In this document: piece by piece, positions 53,854 to 64,000 of the stretch | Position numbering within the stretch: position 1 is the stretch's first letter | How the letters are laid out: each line of letters begins with the position of its first letter | Assembly (NCBI RefSeq): GCF_000022025.1 | Contig: NC_011886.1 | Location: 2,581,208-2,645,207, forward strand | DNA length: 64,000 nt | Reading direction: 5' to 3' | Origin: Pseudarthrobacter chlorophenolicus A6 | GTDB lineage: Bacteria; Actinomycetota; Actinomycetes; Actinomycetales; Micrococcaceae | Made by a program: the position numbers and the translations under genes | The notes under the pieces: generated by a model | Database searches by the model: none | Seen by the model: only the letters and a program-made list of their open reading frames with translations | Told to the model about the DNA's origin: nothing

Positions 53854-54750
53854 ATGACCGCCCGCATTGCAGTTGCAGCCGTGACCTTCGACCGTCCGAA
53901 GGAGCTCGCGGTACTGCTGGATTCAATCAAGGCCCAGACTGCCGCAGTGGACACCATTTGCCTGGTGGACAGCGGCACAACCCCGGCGCGCAGCATAGCG
54001 GAACAGCATGCCAACGTTGACTATGTCCGGTCCGAAGCCAACCTCGGCGGGGCCGGCGGGTTCGCCCTAGCGGCCCTCAAGGCGGTGGCCAGCGGTGCCC
54101 GATGGATCTGGATGATGGACGACGACGCCGTGCCAGCCGATCCTGAATGCCTCGCCACGCTGGTGCGGGAGGCTGAAGCCCGCGACCTTGAGGCCGTGGT
54201 TCCGCTCGTGACTGCGCCCGGTCAGCCCGACAGGCTTTCCTTCTTCTTCCGGCTGGACGGCAAGGTCACCCACGACCGCGCCGAGGTGGAGAAGCTGGGG
54301 TTCCTTCCCGACGACGGGCACTTCTTCAACGGTGCGCTCATCCGGTCCGACGTGTTCTTCAAGGTGGGCTTGCCCGACATGCGCCTGTTCATCCGCGGCG
54401 ACGAAGTGGACTTCACCATCCGGCTCCGCCAGGCAGGGATCAGGTTTGGAACGGTCACCACCACGGCTATTACGCACCCGCACGCGTTTACCGAAACCCA
54501 GCACGTGTACGGGGCCGGATGGCACGTCATCGTTCCTGAATCGGCGTTCAAGCGCTACTACTACTACCGCAACCGCGGGTACCTGATCCGCCGGTATTTC
54601 CGGGTCCGCTCGTTTGTTGCGGACGTAGGCGGCTATCTGGGCTACTTCCTGCAGCGCCGTGACCTTCCCGGGCTGCTGGCCTGGGCCAGGACCTTCAGCA
54701 CCGGCCTGCGCGGCAAAGGATTCGGCCCGTTGGAGGATCAGAAGTTCTAG
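53854..54750 (+). CDS. GT2 family glycosyltransferase (GlfT1-like)
   Basis: 298 residues, GT-A fold. Nucleotide-sugar motifs: VAAVTFDRPKELAVLLDSI, the DxD-type WIWMMDDDAVPADPE and RGDEVDFTIRLRQAG; the C-terminus has the aromatic/basic YYYYRNRGYLIRRYF, seen in rhamnosyl/galactofuranosyl transferases (GlfT1-like). ATG 53854 has AAAGGA upstream at about 6 nt. Inserted between the wecA-atp array and the sua5-wecG end, and divergent from wecA; likely builds the same glycopolymer (inference). Confidence 0.86.
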   Translation: MTARIAVAAVTFDRPKELAVLLDSIKAQTAAVDTICLVDSGTTPARSIAEQHANVDYVRSEANLGGAGGFALAALKAVASGARWIWMMDDDAVPADPECLATLVREAEARDLEAVVPLVTAPGQPDRLSFFFRLDGKVTHDRAEVEKLGFLPDDGHFFNGALIRSDVFFKVGLPDMRLFIRGDEVDFTIRLRQAGIRFGTVTTTAITHPHAFTETQHVYGAGWHVIVPESAFKRYYYYRNRGYLIRRYFRVRSFVADVGGYLGYFLQRRDLPGLLAWARTFSTGLRGKGFGPLEDQKF

Positions 54751-54755
54751 TGGCA

Positions 54756-54781
54756 CTCCCCGGGCAGGGGCTGCCGGGGAG
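54756..54781. terminator. weak hairpin between convergent genes
   Basis: CTCCCCGG / CCGGGGAG, 8-bp stem with a 10-nt loop, in the 35-bp gap between the GT2 gene and the converging wecG-like gene; no U tract. Confidence 0.4.
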
Positions 54782-54785
54782 CACG

Positions 54786-55541
54786 CTACTTACGGGAAAT
54801 CCGGCGCGTTGCCAGCAGCCACAGCAGGACCCAGGGCTCGCCGAAAACGCGGTAGGCAACGCGGCGCGGGTGCAGCAGCAACCGCCAGGCCCACTCAAGG
54901 CCCAACCGGCCCAGCCAGCGCGGCGCCAGCTTCTGGATCCCGGCCAGCTGTTCGATGGCACCACCCACGGCACAGTAGATGGCCGGCGGCATGCCGGCGA
55001 GCCGACGCTGCAGCACTTCCTCCTGCAGGGGCATGCCCAGACCCAACAACACCAGCTGCGGCTGCTCGCGGTGCAGCCAGGCGACGGCCGCGTCCTCCAG
55101 TTCAGGGTTCCAGTCCTCGCCCGGAAAACCTGCAACCCGGGCACCGGGAACAATGGTCTTCAGCCGGGCGACGGCACCGGAGTTGGCTTCATTGCCGGCG
55201 CCCACCACGGCCATCCGCTCGAGGCCGTGCACCTGGCCAAGGGCGGGCAGCCAGTCGGTCGAGCCGAGCCGGTAGTCCATGACGGGACCGGCTGCGTTGC
55301 CGGTCCTCCCCCACAGCCACAGCACCGGCGCCCCGTCCAGCAGCACAATGTCGCTGGCATCGTAAAGGCGTCGAAACCCGTCATCGGACAGTGTGAGTGT
55401 GACGCTGTGCAGGTTGTGTCCCAGCACTGTCCGGGTGGTGCCGTCCTCGATGAAGCGGCTGAGCTCCTCAACCAGCTCGGGAACCCGCAGCGGCGTGGCC
55501 TGGACGTCCAGGACAGGGATCTGCTGGCGGTCCAGCGCCAT
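54786..55541 (-). CDS. WecG/TagA/CpsF family glycosyltransferase
   Basis: GT26 enzyme of 251 residues that adds the second sugar, usually ManNAc or ManNAcA, to Und-PP-GlcNAc made by WecA/TagO. Motifs are GHNLHSVTLTLSDDGFRRLYDASDIVLLDGAPV near the N-terminus in TagA-like spacing, VVGAGNEAN and LLGLGMPLQEEVL. ATG 55541 overlaps the sua5 stop by one base (TGATG), so it is translated from the prfA operon; a TTG at 55544 in the same frame is ignored. It is the last gene of prfA-prmC-sua5-wecG-like. Confidence 0.88.
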   Translation of the reverse strand: MALDRQQIPVLDVQATPLRVPELVEELSRFIEDGTTRTVLGHNLHSVTLTLSDDGFRRLYDASDIVLLDGAPVLWLWGRTGNAAGPVMDYRLGSTDWLPALGQVHGLERMAVVGAGNEANSGAVARLKTIVPGARVAGFPGEDWNPELEDAAVAWLHREQPQLVLLGLGMPLQEEVLQRRLAGMPPAIYCAVGGAIEQLAGIQKLAPRWLGRLGLEWAWRLLLHPRRVAYRVFGEPWVLLWLLATRRISRK

Positions 55542-56341
55542 CAAGGCTGCTGTTCCCTGGCCGGTGCGGTGGCATCAGCGCCTGCCGAATCACCGTTTGC
55601 AGCATCGTTGCCCGGGTTTTCCGCGTCTGCCGGCTCTGCACCCGTATCCGGCTCTGCCGGGTCCTCCTCGGCCATTGGAATCTCGCCGAGGCCCAGGACG
55701 CCCGGAACGTGTTCGCGGAGCTGGTCGAGGCTGACCGCGCCGTTGCGGACAACGCGGAGCCGGGGGCCGGTGGCATCAACAATGGTGGACGGAACAGCGT
55801 CGGCGCCTTCGGCCGGGCGGAAGCCGCCTTCCAGGTAGACCTCTACCGAATCCGCCAGTTGCTCGCGCGCCGCGGCGGCCGTCTGCGCCGGTGCGTGTCC
55901 GGTCCGGTTCGCGGAGGATACGGCCAGGGGCCCGGTGAGGGTCAGCAGCTCCTGCGCAATTTCATCGGCCGGCATCCGCAGCGCCACAGTCCCCTTGGTC
56001 TCGCCAAGGTCCCAGTCCAATGAAGGCTGGGCGTGGAAGATGAGCGTGAGGCCACCGGGCCAGAAGGCCTCCGCCAGCTTCCGTGCCTCTGCGGAAATGT
56101 CCGTGGCCAGCCCGTCCAGGGCGTTGATGCGGGGAATCAGCACGGGCGGCGGCATGGTGCGGCTGCGTCCCTTGGACACCAGGAGCATGGTGACGGCCTG
56201 CGGCGAGAACGCGTCGGCGGCTATTCCATACACGGTGTCCGTGGGCAGGACCACGCATTTCTTCTCGCTGATGGCCCTCTGGGCGTGTTCAAGGGCTTCG
56301 GCGCGCTGGCCGTCGGTGCTGCAGTCGTAGGTTGTGGTCAC
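55541..56341 (-). CDS. tsaC: L-threonylcarbamoyladenylate synthase (TsaC/Sua5 family)
   Basis: Makes threonylcarbamoyl-AMP for the t6A37 modification of ANN-decoding tRNAs. The YrdC core covers about 20-205: VVLPTDTVYGIAADAF, SKGRSRTMPPPVLIP, FWPGGLTLIF, VALRMPADEIA and LAVSSANRTGH. A C-terminal acidic/Ala tail of about 55 residues replaces the Sua5 domain. The start is GTG 56341, 12 nt after prmC. Confidence 0.93.
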   Translation of the reverse strand: MTTTYDCSTDGQRAEALEHAQRAISEKKCVVLPTDTVYGIAADAFSPQAVTMLLVSKGRSRTMPPPVLIPRINALDGLATDISAEARKLAEAFWPGGLTLIFHAQPSLDWDLGETKGTVALRMPADEIAQELLTLTGPLAVSSANRTGHAPAQTAAAAREQLADSVEVYLEGGFRPAEGADAVPSTIVDATGPRLRVVRNGAVSLDQLREHVPGVLGLGEIPMAEEDPAEPDTGAEPADAENPGNDAANGDSAGADATAPAREQQP

Positions 56342-56353
56342 AGGCCTATTCTT

Positions 56354-57220
56354 TCATTCCGTGTGGCCGGGTCCGGCAAGGAAGGCGCTGGTGGCGCGCT
56401 CCTTGCCGTTGAGGTCCACGTGCGTGCTGATACCGGTCCAGGCGCCCTGCCTGCCAAGCATGGCAGCGATCCAGCCGGCCTGGACCTCGGCGTGTTCCAT
56501 CACGAAGTAGCCCCCGGGCCGCAGGAGGCGCGCAGCGGAGGCCGCGGCCGCCGTCGGGAGCTCCATACCGTCCGCTCCCCCGCCGTACAGCGCCTCAGGC
56601 GGGTCGTGCAGTGCCACTTCCGGTTCGTTGGGGATGGCTTCGGCCGGGATGTAGGGCGGGTTGGAAATAACGACGTCGAAGGTTCCGTTCAGCTCCGGAA
56701 GTGCCGTCCGCAGGTCCCCCAGGACGAGGCGGACGCCGAGGGGTTCGAGGTTCCGGGCCGCCCACGCGTGGGCCAGCGGACTGAATTCGACGGCGTGGAC
56801 TTCGGCGCCGGGGACTTCATGGGCGATGGAGCCGGCGATGGCGCCGGACCCTGTACCGAGGTCCACGATCCGCGGGGCATCCTTACCCGCCACATGGTCG
56901 ATCACGAGCTGCACCACGGATTCAGTCTCGGGGCGGGGAATAAAGACACCGGGCCCTACCGCCAGTTCCAGGTACCTGAAGTGGGCCACCCCGGTGATGT
57001 GCTGGAGCGGGACCCGGCCGGCCCGCTCCGCGACAAGCTCGTCATACCCCTCGGGAGCCGGCGTGTCACCCAGCATCAGGGCGCGGAGCCGGCCCAGGCC
57101 GACCTGGAGCAGGTGGTCGGCGAGGAGTTCCGCGTCCACGCGGGGGCTGGGCACACCGGCCTCGCGGAGGACAGCGGTTGCCGCACTGACGGCGTCAGCG
57201 AGGGACTGGCCTGCACTCAT
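56354..57220 (-). CDS. prmC: peptide chain release factor N5-glutamine methyltransferase
   Basis: Methylates the Gln of the GGQ motif in release factors. 288 residues: SAM-binding VDLGTGSGAIAGSIA and the active-site NPPYIPAEA are present, and an N-terminal helical RF-binding domain. ATG 57220 starts 9 nt after the prfA stop. Confidence 0.94.
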   Translation of the reverse strand: MSAGQSLADAVSAATAVLREAGVPSPRVDAELLADHLLQVGLGRLRALMLGDTPAPEGYDELVAERAGRVPLQHITGVAHFRYLELAVGPGVFIPRPETESVVQLVIDHVAGKDAPRIVDLGTGSGAIAGSIAHEVPGAEVHAVEFSPLAHAWAARNLEPLGVRLVLGDLRTALPELNGTFDVVISNPPYIPAEAIPNEPEVALHDPPEALYGGGADGMELPTAAAASAARLLRPGGYFVMEHAEVQAGWIAAMLGRQGAWTGISTHVDLNGKERATSAFLAGPGHTE

Positions 57221-57229
57221 GGTCGAGGA

Positions 57230-58303
57230 CTAGTCGCCGATGGCGTCCAGGCGTGCCTGTTCGTCCATCTCGATGGCAGACTGGATGACCGGTTCCAGGT
57301 CCCCGTTCATGACCTGGTCCAGGTTGTACGCCTTGTAGCCGGTACGGTGGTCCGCGATCCGGTTCTCCGGGTAGTTGTACGTGCGGATCCGCTCGGAACG
57401 GTCCATGGTGCGGATCTGGGATTTCCGCTGTTCGGAGTTGGCGGCGTCAATCTGCTCCTGCTGGTGGGCAAGGATGCGTGCACGCAGCACTCGCATGCCG
57501 GCTTCACGGTTCTGCAGCTGCGACTTTTCGTTCTGCATTGCCACAACGATGCCGGTGGGAAGGTGCGTAATGCGGACTGCGGAGTCCGTGGTGTTCACCG
57601 ACTGGCCACCCGGGCCGGAGGAACGGTACACGTCGATCTTGAGGTCGTTCTGGTTGATTTCGAGCTCTTCGGGCTCGTCCACTTCGGGGAGGACCAGGAC
57701 GCCCGCGGCAGACGTGTGGATACGGCCCTGGGACTCGGTGACGGGGACGCGCTGGACACGGTGGACGCCGCCTTCGAACTTGAGCCGCGCGTACACGCCC
57801 TCGGCGGGGTCGTTGGAGCTGCCCTTGACGGCCACCTGGACGTCCTTGTAGCCGCCCAGGTCCGACTCGGTGGCGGAGATGATTTCGGTCTTCCAGCCGC
57901 GCGATTCCGCGTACCGGGTGTACATGCGGAGGAGGTCGCCGGCAAACAGCGCGGCTTCGTCGCCGCCTTCGCCGCCCTTGACCTCAAGGATCACGTTGCG
58001 TGCGTCGTCCGGATCGCGCGGGATCAGCAGGCGCCGAAGCTTGGCCGCGGCAGTCTCCAGGGATGCCTCCAGCTCGGGAACTTCCGCAGCGAACTCGGGA
58101 TCTTCTGCAGCCATTTCCCGGGCAGCAGAAAGATCGTCCCGCAGCCCCTCCCAGCGGTGGTAAGCCTCCACAATGCCATTGAGCTGAGCCGACCGCCGCC
58201 CCAGCTTCCGGGCAAGCCGCTGGTCAGCATAAACAGCAGGATCCCCCAGCTGCGCCTGAATGGAGTCATGCTCATCAAGCAGGCCCTGTACGGACTCAAA
58301 CAT
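57230..58303 (-). CDS. prfA: peptide chain release factor 1
   Basis: Recognises UAA/UAG and triggers peptide release. 357 residues with [16 protein letters not shown] (GGQ) and the C-terminal [19 protein letters not shown] 58303 has AGAGG 7 nt upstream. First gene of prfA-prmC-tsaC-wecG-like; minus-strand TAGACT (58334-58329) is a likely -10. Confidence 0.97.
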
Positions 58304-58318
58304 TTATAAACCTCTTTC

Positions 58319-58334
58319 GACTTGTACAAGTCTA
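58319..58334 (-). promoter_or_regulatory. prfA promoter with a 14-bp palindrome
   Basis: GACTTGTACAAGTC (58319-58332) is a perfect palindrome overlapping the proposed -10 TAGACT (58334 to 58329) of prfA, about 20 nt before the ATG, so a repressor or the RNA hairpin could affect expression. Confidence 0.4.
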
Positions 58335-58366
58335 ATGACGCGTACAGCGGCAGGTGACGTGCGACC

Positions 58367-58484
58367 GCCGTCGCATATTTTGCCAGCCAGGGAGTGGCAT
58401 CGGGCCTGTCGGAGCGTTGCAGCTGACGTACGCAGTACGTCAGCTGCAACGCGAAGGGGCGGGGCCGGCAAAATATGCGACGGC
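58367..58484. repeat. nested perfect palindromes in the prfA-rho gap
   Basis: Outer arms of 18 bp (58367-58384 and 58467-58484, GCCGTCGCATATTTTGCC) enclose a perfect hairpin with 18-bp arms (58414-58431 and 58435-58452) and the 3-nt loop GCA. No ORF, target-site duplication or second copy is seen in the window. Could be a REP/MITE-like element, or the 3' end of the rho transcript. Confidence 0.7.
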
Positions 58485-58502
58485 CCCACCCCTGTTATGC
58501 AG

Positions 58503-60638
<2,136 letters not shown>

Positions 60639-60930
60639 GAAGGATCCTTCCCCCTCGACGGCGTCCGGACTAAGAGCTGGACGCGATGATTTGATCTGGG
60701 CTGCAGTTCAGATCTGCAGCCGCATTGTGCGGCCTTGCCGGTTGGATTTCGGCCAGCAGGGCCGGTACTGATTCACCTTCCGTAACGCCCGTGGCGGAAC
60801 GGAGGACTGACGCGTGGGGGGCAGTTGGATGCTGCAAATTCCTGCGACAGACCAAGCAGGTGGCACCGGAATAGATTCGCAGTAGGAGATCAGGAGCCAC
60901 TGAGTGCAGAAGCAGATCAGATAGGCGGAA
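60639..60930 (-). promoter_or_regulatory. rho leader
   Basis: 292 bp between thrB and rho. It contains GGCTGCAG-N7-CTGCAGCC (60699-60721) directly followed by CCGCA-ttg-TGCGG (60720-60732), and at the ribosome site the palindrome GAAGGATCCTTC (60639-60650), which would sequester the SD. No small gene is seen. Long Rho leaders are known autoregulatory sites. Confidence 0.45.
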
Positions 60931-61905
60931 TTACCGCCGGTGCACGTCCACCTTAGCACCTTCCACGTCCACTGCGAGCTTCAGTACACGCCAGTTCACT
61001 TCCGGCGTGTTGGAGCCCGTGAACGCGTCGATGAAGGCCAGGATGTCTGCTGCTTCCGGCTCGCCGTTGGCCAGTACCAGCACGGTGGGACCGGCGCCGG
61101 AAACCACTGCCGCATGGCCGGCCCGCCGCAGTGCCGTTATCAGGGCCGCACTGGGCCGCATGGCCGACGCCCGGTAGCTCTGGTGCAGGTAGTCCTCCGT
61201 GCCTGCCAGCAGGAATCCGGGATCCCGGGTCAGGGCGTGGATCAGGAGCGCGGCCCGGCCGGAGTTCATGGCAGCCGCGTGGTGTCCAACCGAAGCGGGC
61301 AGGAGCGCCCGCGCCGCTTCGGTGGACAGTTCGAAGTCGGGAACAGCCACGATGGGGATCACCGCTCCGGCCACCTCGGCGCGGGTGCTGCTGTACTGGT
61401 CACTGTCCTGCCATGACAGCGCCAATCCGCCGTAAATCGCCGGTGCGACGTTGTCCGGGTGGCCCTCCATCTCGCTGGTGAGCTGCAGGATCCAGTCGCG
61501 GCCGCGCCGGCTTTCCGCCGGAACCATGGCATTTGCGGCGGATACTGCCGCCACCACTGCCGACGCGGAGGAGCCCAGCCCCCGGCCGTGCGGATTCACG
61601 TTCTGGGCCGTGACCTTCAGGCCGCCGTGGCGGAATCCGAGCCGTTCGAAGGCTGCGTCCATTGCCCGGATCACCAGATGGCTGGCATCCCGCGGCAGGG
61701 TGTCCGCCCCTTCGCCACGCAGGTCGAAGACGAGTTCGTCCGTGTCCAGGCTCTCCACCGTCAGGGTGTCGTGCAGGGCCAGGGCCATGCCGAGGCTGTC
61801 ATATCCCGGGCCCAGGTTGGCCGTGGTGGCCGGCACCCGGACTGTAACGCGCTGGCCGGGCTCAATGAGTTGCAGTCCGACGGCGGCCTGCGAGGTGGCG
61901 TTCAA
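60931..61905 (-). CDS. thrB: homoserine kinase
   Basis: GHMP-family kinase making O-phosphohomoserine. 324 residues: RVPATTANLGPGYDSLGMAL, GRGLGSSASAVVAAVSAAN (the ATP motif) and EGHPDNVAPAI. The only workable start is TTG 61905, two bases after the thrC stop, so it depends on translational coupling. Last of hom-thrC-thrB. Confidence 0.95.
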   Translation of the reverse strand: MNATSQAAVGLQLIEPGQRVTVRVPATTANLGPGYDSLGMALALHDTLTVESLDTDELVFDLRGEGADTLPRDASHLVIRAMDAAFERLGFRHGGLKVTAQNVNPHGRGLGSSASAVVAAVSAANAMVPAESRRGRDWILQLTSEMEGHPDNVAPAIYGGLALSWQDSDQYSSTRAEVAGAVIPIVAVPDFELSTEAARALLPASVGHHAAAMNSGRAALLIHALTRDPGFLLAGTEDYLHQSYRASAMRPSAALITALRRAGHAAVVSGAGPTVLVLANGEPEAADILAFIDAFTGSNTPEVNWRVLKLAVDVEGAKVDVHRR

Positions 61906-61907
61906 GG

Positions 61908-63014
61908 CTATTTTTCTTCCAGTCCCAGTTCAGCAGCAACAGTGACAACATCGTTGGAGACCTTGACCGGCTGGACGTCGCTGCCGTCCTCAGTGCGAAG
62001 GGCCCACTGGGGATCCTTGAGCCCGTGCCCGGTGACCGTGATGACGATGGTCTTCCCCGAAGGAACCTCACCGGCAGCGTGCTTCTTGAGCAGACCGGCA
62101 ACGCCAGCAGCGGAACCGGGCTCGACGAAGACGCCTTCCTTGGCGGACAGCCAGCGGTGCGCGGCCAGGATTTCGTCATCGGTCACGGCATCGATCAGGC
62201 CGCCGGACTCGTCGCGGGCGCCCACGGCGCCGTCCCAGGAGGCGGGGTTGCCGATCCGGATGGCGGTGGCGATGGTGTCCGGTTCGGTGATGGGGTGGCC
62301 GGCAACGAACGGCGCGGCACCAGCGGCCTGGAAGCCCCACATAGCAGGCGTCTTGGTGGACATTGCGGGAAGCGTGCCCGCGGTTTCGGACTCGAACGGC
62401 GCGGAGTACTCCTTGTAGCCCTTCCAGTACGCGGTGATGTTGCCGGCGTTGCCTACGGGGAGGACGTGGATGTCCGGGGCGTCGCCGAGGGCATCAACAA
62501 CCTCGAAGGCTCCGGTCTTCTGGCCCTGGATGCGGGCGGGGTTGACGGAGTTGACCAGGAATACGGGGTAGGACTCCCCCAGCTTCCGGGCGATGTCCAG
62601 GCAGTTGTCGAAGTTGCCGTCCACCTGCAGCAGCGTGGCGCCGTGCGCAATGGCCTGGCTCAGCTTGCCCATGGAGATCTTTCCTTCGGGCACCAGGACG
62701 GCGCACTTCAGACCCGCTGCCGTTGCGTAGGCGGCAGCCGAGGCGGAGGTGTTGCCGGTGGAGGCGCACACCACTGCCTTGGCACCGGACTCGACGGCGG
62801 CCGTCATGGCCATGGTCATGCCGCGGTCCTTGAAGGAACCGGTGGGGTTCATGCCCTCAACCTTGAGGTACACCTCGGAGCCGGTGAGCTCGGAGAGCTT
62901 CTGTGCGTGCACCAGCGGAGTGCCGCCTTCGCCCAGGGTGATGACCCGGGTGGATGCCGTGACGGGCAGGCGGTCAGCGTATTCGCGGATGACGCCGCGC
63001 CATTGGTGAGCCAC
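61908..63014 (-). CDS. thrC: threonine synthase
   Basis: PLP enzyme converting O-phosphohomoserine to threonine, 368 residues. The PLP lysine is in [11 protein letters not shown] (about residue 62), [13 protein letters not shown] binds the cofactor phosphate-side, and [15 protein letters not shown] forms the phosphate-binding glycine loop. The start is GTG 63014 directly after the hom stop with no gap. Confidence 0.96.
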   Translation of the reverse strand: MAHQWRGVIREYADRLPVTASTRVITLGEGGTPLVHAQKLSELTGSEVYLKVEGMNPTGSFKDRGMTMAMTAAVESGAKAVVCASTGNTSASAAAYATAAGLKCAVLVPEGKISMGKLSQAIAHGATLLQVDGNFDNCLDIARKLGESYPVFLVNSVNPARIQGQKTGAFEVVDALGDAPDIHVLPVGNAGNITAYWKGYKEYSAPFESETAGTLPAMSTKTPAMWGFQAAGAAPFVAGHPITEPDTIATAIRIGNPASWDGAVGARDESGGLIDAVTDDEILAAHRWLSAKEGVFVEPGSAAGVAGLLKKHAAGEVPSGKTIVITVTGHGLKDPQWALRTEDGSDVQPVKVSNDVVTVAAELGLEEK

Positions 63015-64000
63015 TTAGACTCCTTCTACCCGCAGAACGGATGTAACTGAATTGATGACGTCCAGGCCCTTCACGGCCTCGACGGTGGCCGCAAGGGCGG
63101 CCTCGGACGCGCGGTGGGTGACGATCCTGAGTTCGGCGGATTCCACATTGGACTCCGCGTCGCGGTGGATGGTCTGCCGCATGGTTTCGATGGAGACACC
63201 GTTCCCGGCAAACAGCTGGGCAATCCTGGCCAGGACGCCGGGCTGGTCCGCGACGTCGAGTCCGATGTAGTAGCTGGTGACCGAGGCATCGATCGGCAGT
63301 GCCGGGACGTGGCCGGTGGTGGTTTCAGTGCGCTGGGGTCCGCCGAGGACCAGTCGCCGGGCGGCGGAAACGAGGTCGCCCAGGACGGCAGACGCCGTCG
63401 GCGTGCCGCCGGCACCCTGTCCGTAGAACATCAGTTCGCCGGCATTTTCCGCCTCGATGAATACTGCGTTGAAGGCGCCGCGGACAGCAGCCAGCGGGTG
63501 TTCGCGGGGCAGCAGCGTGGGGTGCACGCGGACGGAAACTCCCTCTCCGCCGCCTGTTTCTGTGTTTGGGACAGTCAGCTTTTCGGCGATCGCCAGCAGC
63601 TTGATGACAAAGCCGGCGTCCTTGGCCGCGGCGATGTCTGCCGCGGTGACGGAGGTGATGCCCTCGCAGTGGACGTTTTCCAGCGCGAAGCGGGTGTGGA
63701 AGGACAGCGTTGCGAGGATGGCGGCCTTGGCGGCGGCGTCATGGCCTTCGACGTCGGCTGTCGGGTCTGCTTCGGCGTAACCGAGGCGCTGCGCTTCGGC
63801 GAGGGCGTCGGCGAACTGGGCACCCGTCGAATCCATCTGGTCAAGGATGAAGTTGGTGGTGCCGTTGACGATGCCCAGCACCCGGGTGATCCTGTCGCCG
63901 GACAGGCTGTCCCGGATGGGCCGCAGGATGGGAATCGCACCGGCCACGGCGGCCTCGAAGGAAAGCTGTACGCCGGCTTTGTCCGCTGCTTCGTACAGCG
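63015..64000 (-). CDS. hom: homoserine dehydrogenase (N-terminus beyond window)
   Basis: NAD(P)-dependent reduction of aspartate semialdehyde to homoserine. The visible 328 codons hold FEAAVAGAIPILRP, the catalytic block GIVNGTTNFILDQM and ADPTADVEGHDAAAKAAILA, and a C-terminal ACT domain (DQPGVLARIAQLFAGNGVS) for threonine feedback. The NAD-binding N-terminus, about 100 residues, lies to the right of the window; no stop or start is seen before the edge. Confidence 0.95.
   Translation of the reverse strand, partial: LYEAADKAGVQLSFEAAVAGAIPILRPIRDSLSGDRITRVLGIVNGTTNFILDQMDSTGAQFADALAEAQRLGYAEADPTADVEGHDAAAKAAILATLSFHTRFALENVHCEGITSVTAADIAAAKDAGFVIKLLAIAEKLTVPNTETGGGEGVSVRVHPTLLPREHPLAAVRGAFNAVFIEAENAGELMFYGQGAGGTPTASAVLGDLVSAARRLVLGGPQRTETTTGHVPALPIDASVTSYYIGLDVADQPGVLARIAQLFAGNGVSIETMRQTIHRDAESNVESAELRIVTHRASEAALAATVEAVKGLDVINSVTSVLRVEGV

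Noticed and set aside
58304..58502. tRNA, CRISPR or insertion sequence in the palindromic gap
   Set aside because: No cloverleaf, no repeated spacers, no transposase frame or target-site duplication.

Overview
The window is a contiguous piece of a high-GC actinobacterial chromosome. Gene content and order point to Arthrobacter sensu lato / Pseudarthrobacter (Micrococcaceae): hom-thrC-thrB-rho-prfA-prmC-sua5 next to wecA-atpI-atpBEFHAGDC-DUF2550, an actinobacterial nadB-nadA-nrtR operon, NucS in place of MutS/MutL, clpS-DUF2017 and rph-rdgB. Coding density is very high, no gap exceeds 300 bases, and I see no rRNA, tRNA, CRISPR array, prophage or insertion sequence. Genus level is inference; the phylum is well supported.

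Layout. 1-3540: de novo NAD operon (nadB runs off the left edge, nadA, and the Nudix-derived repressor nrtR) with a palindromic candidate operator. 3695-10526: amino-acid permease, alpha/beta hydrolase, phosphoribosyltransferase, a MHS-type transporter divergent from an IclR regulator, and an MFS exporter with a stop-containing leader. 10633-19643: SbcCD nuclease, aquaporin-like channel, ADP-ribosylglycohydrolase, DUF4395 protein, DEDDh exonuclease-BRCT fusion, DedA protein. 19727-24084: rph-rdgB, then clpS-DUF2017-murI and a metallo-hydrolase. 24123-26084: the NAD salvage pair pncB-pncA. 26146-33093: SF2 helicase with DUF3039, nagB, a two-gene ABC transporter, DUF3253 and an Old Yellow Enzyme homologue. 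33093-39956: CnoX/YbbN-like protein, a large membrane protein of unknown function, AI-2E family permease, hydrolase, zinc-binding protein divergent from nucS, and a cold-shock gene with a structured leader. 40113-53564: one long minus-strand array from wecA through the whole F1Fo ATP synthase to DUF2550, a membrane esterase and a rhomboid-like/MprF-like lipid aminoacyltransferase. 53854-58303: a GT2 glycosyltransferase, then prfA-prmC-sua5-wecG-like. 58503-64000: rho, thrB, thrC and hom (hom runs off the right edge).

How the parts work together. NAD is made de novo (nadBA under NrtR) and recycled (pncA, pncB). WecA and the WecG/TagA-like enzyme look like the first two steps of a lipid-linked cell-wall glycopolymer. 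The esterase and the MprF-like protein form a probable membrane-lipid aminoacylation module attached to the end of the ATP synthase array. SbcCD, NucS, the exonuclease-BRCT protein, RdgB and the helicase are genome-maintenance functions.

The most notable signals beyond gene naming are: thirteen genes whose start codon lies 6-7 nt after a TANNNT -10 box (leaderless transcripts), including a back-to-back clpS/pncB pair; nested perfect palindromes between prfA and rho; an in-frame SD-ATG-ACT-TGA micro-ORF ahead of an MFS gene; and the rhomboid-like/MprF fusion with its partner esterase. All assignments are from reading the sequence; no database search was run.
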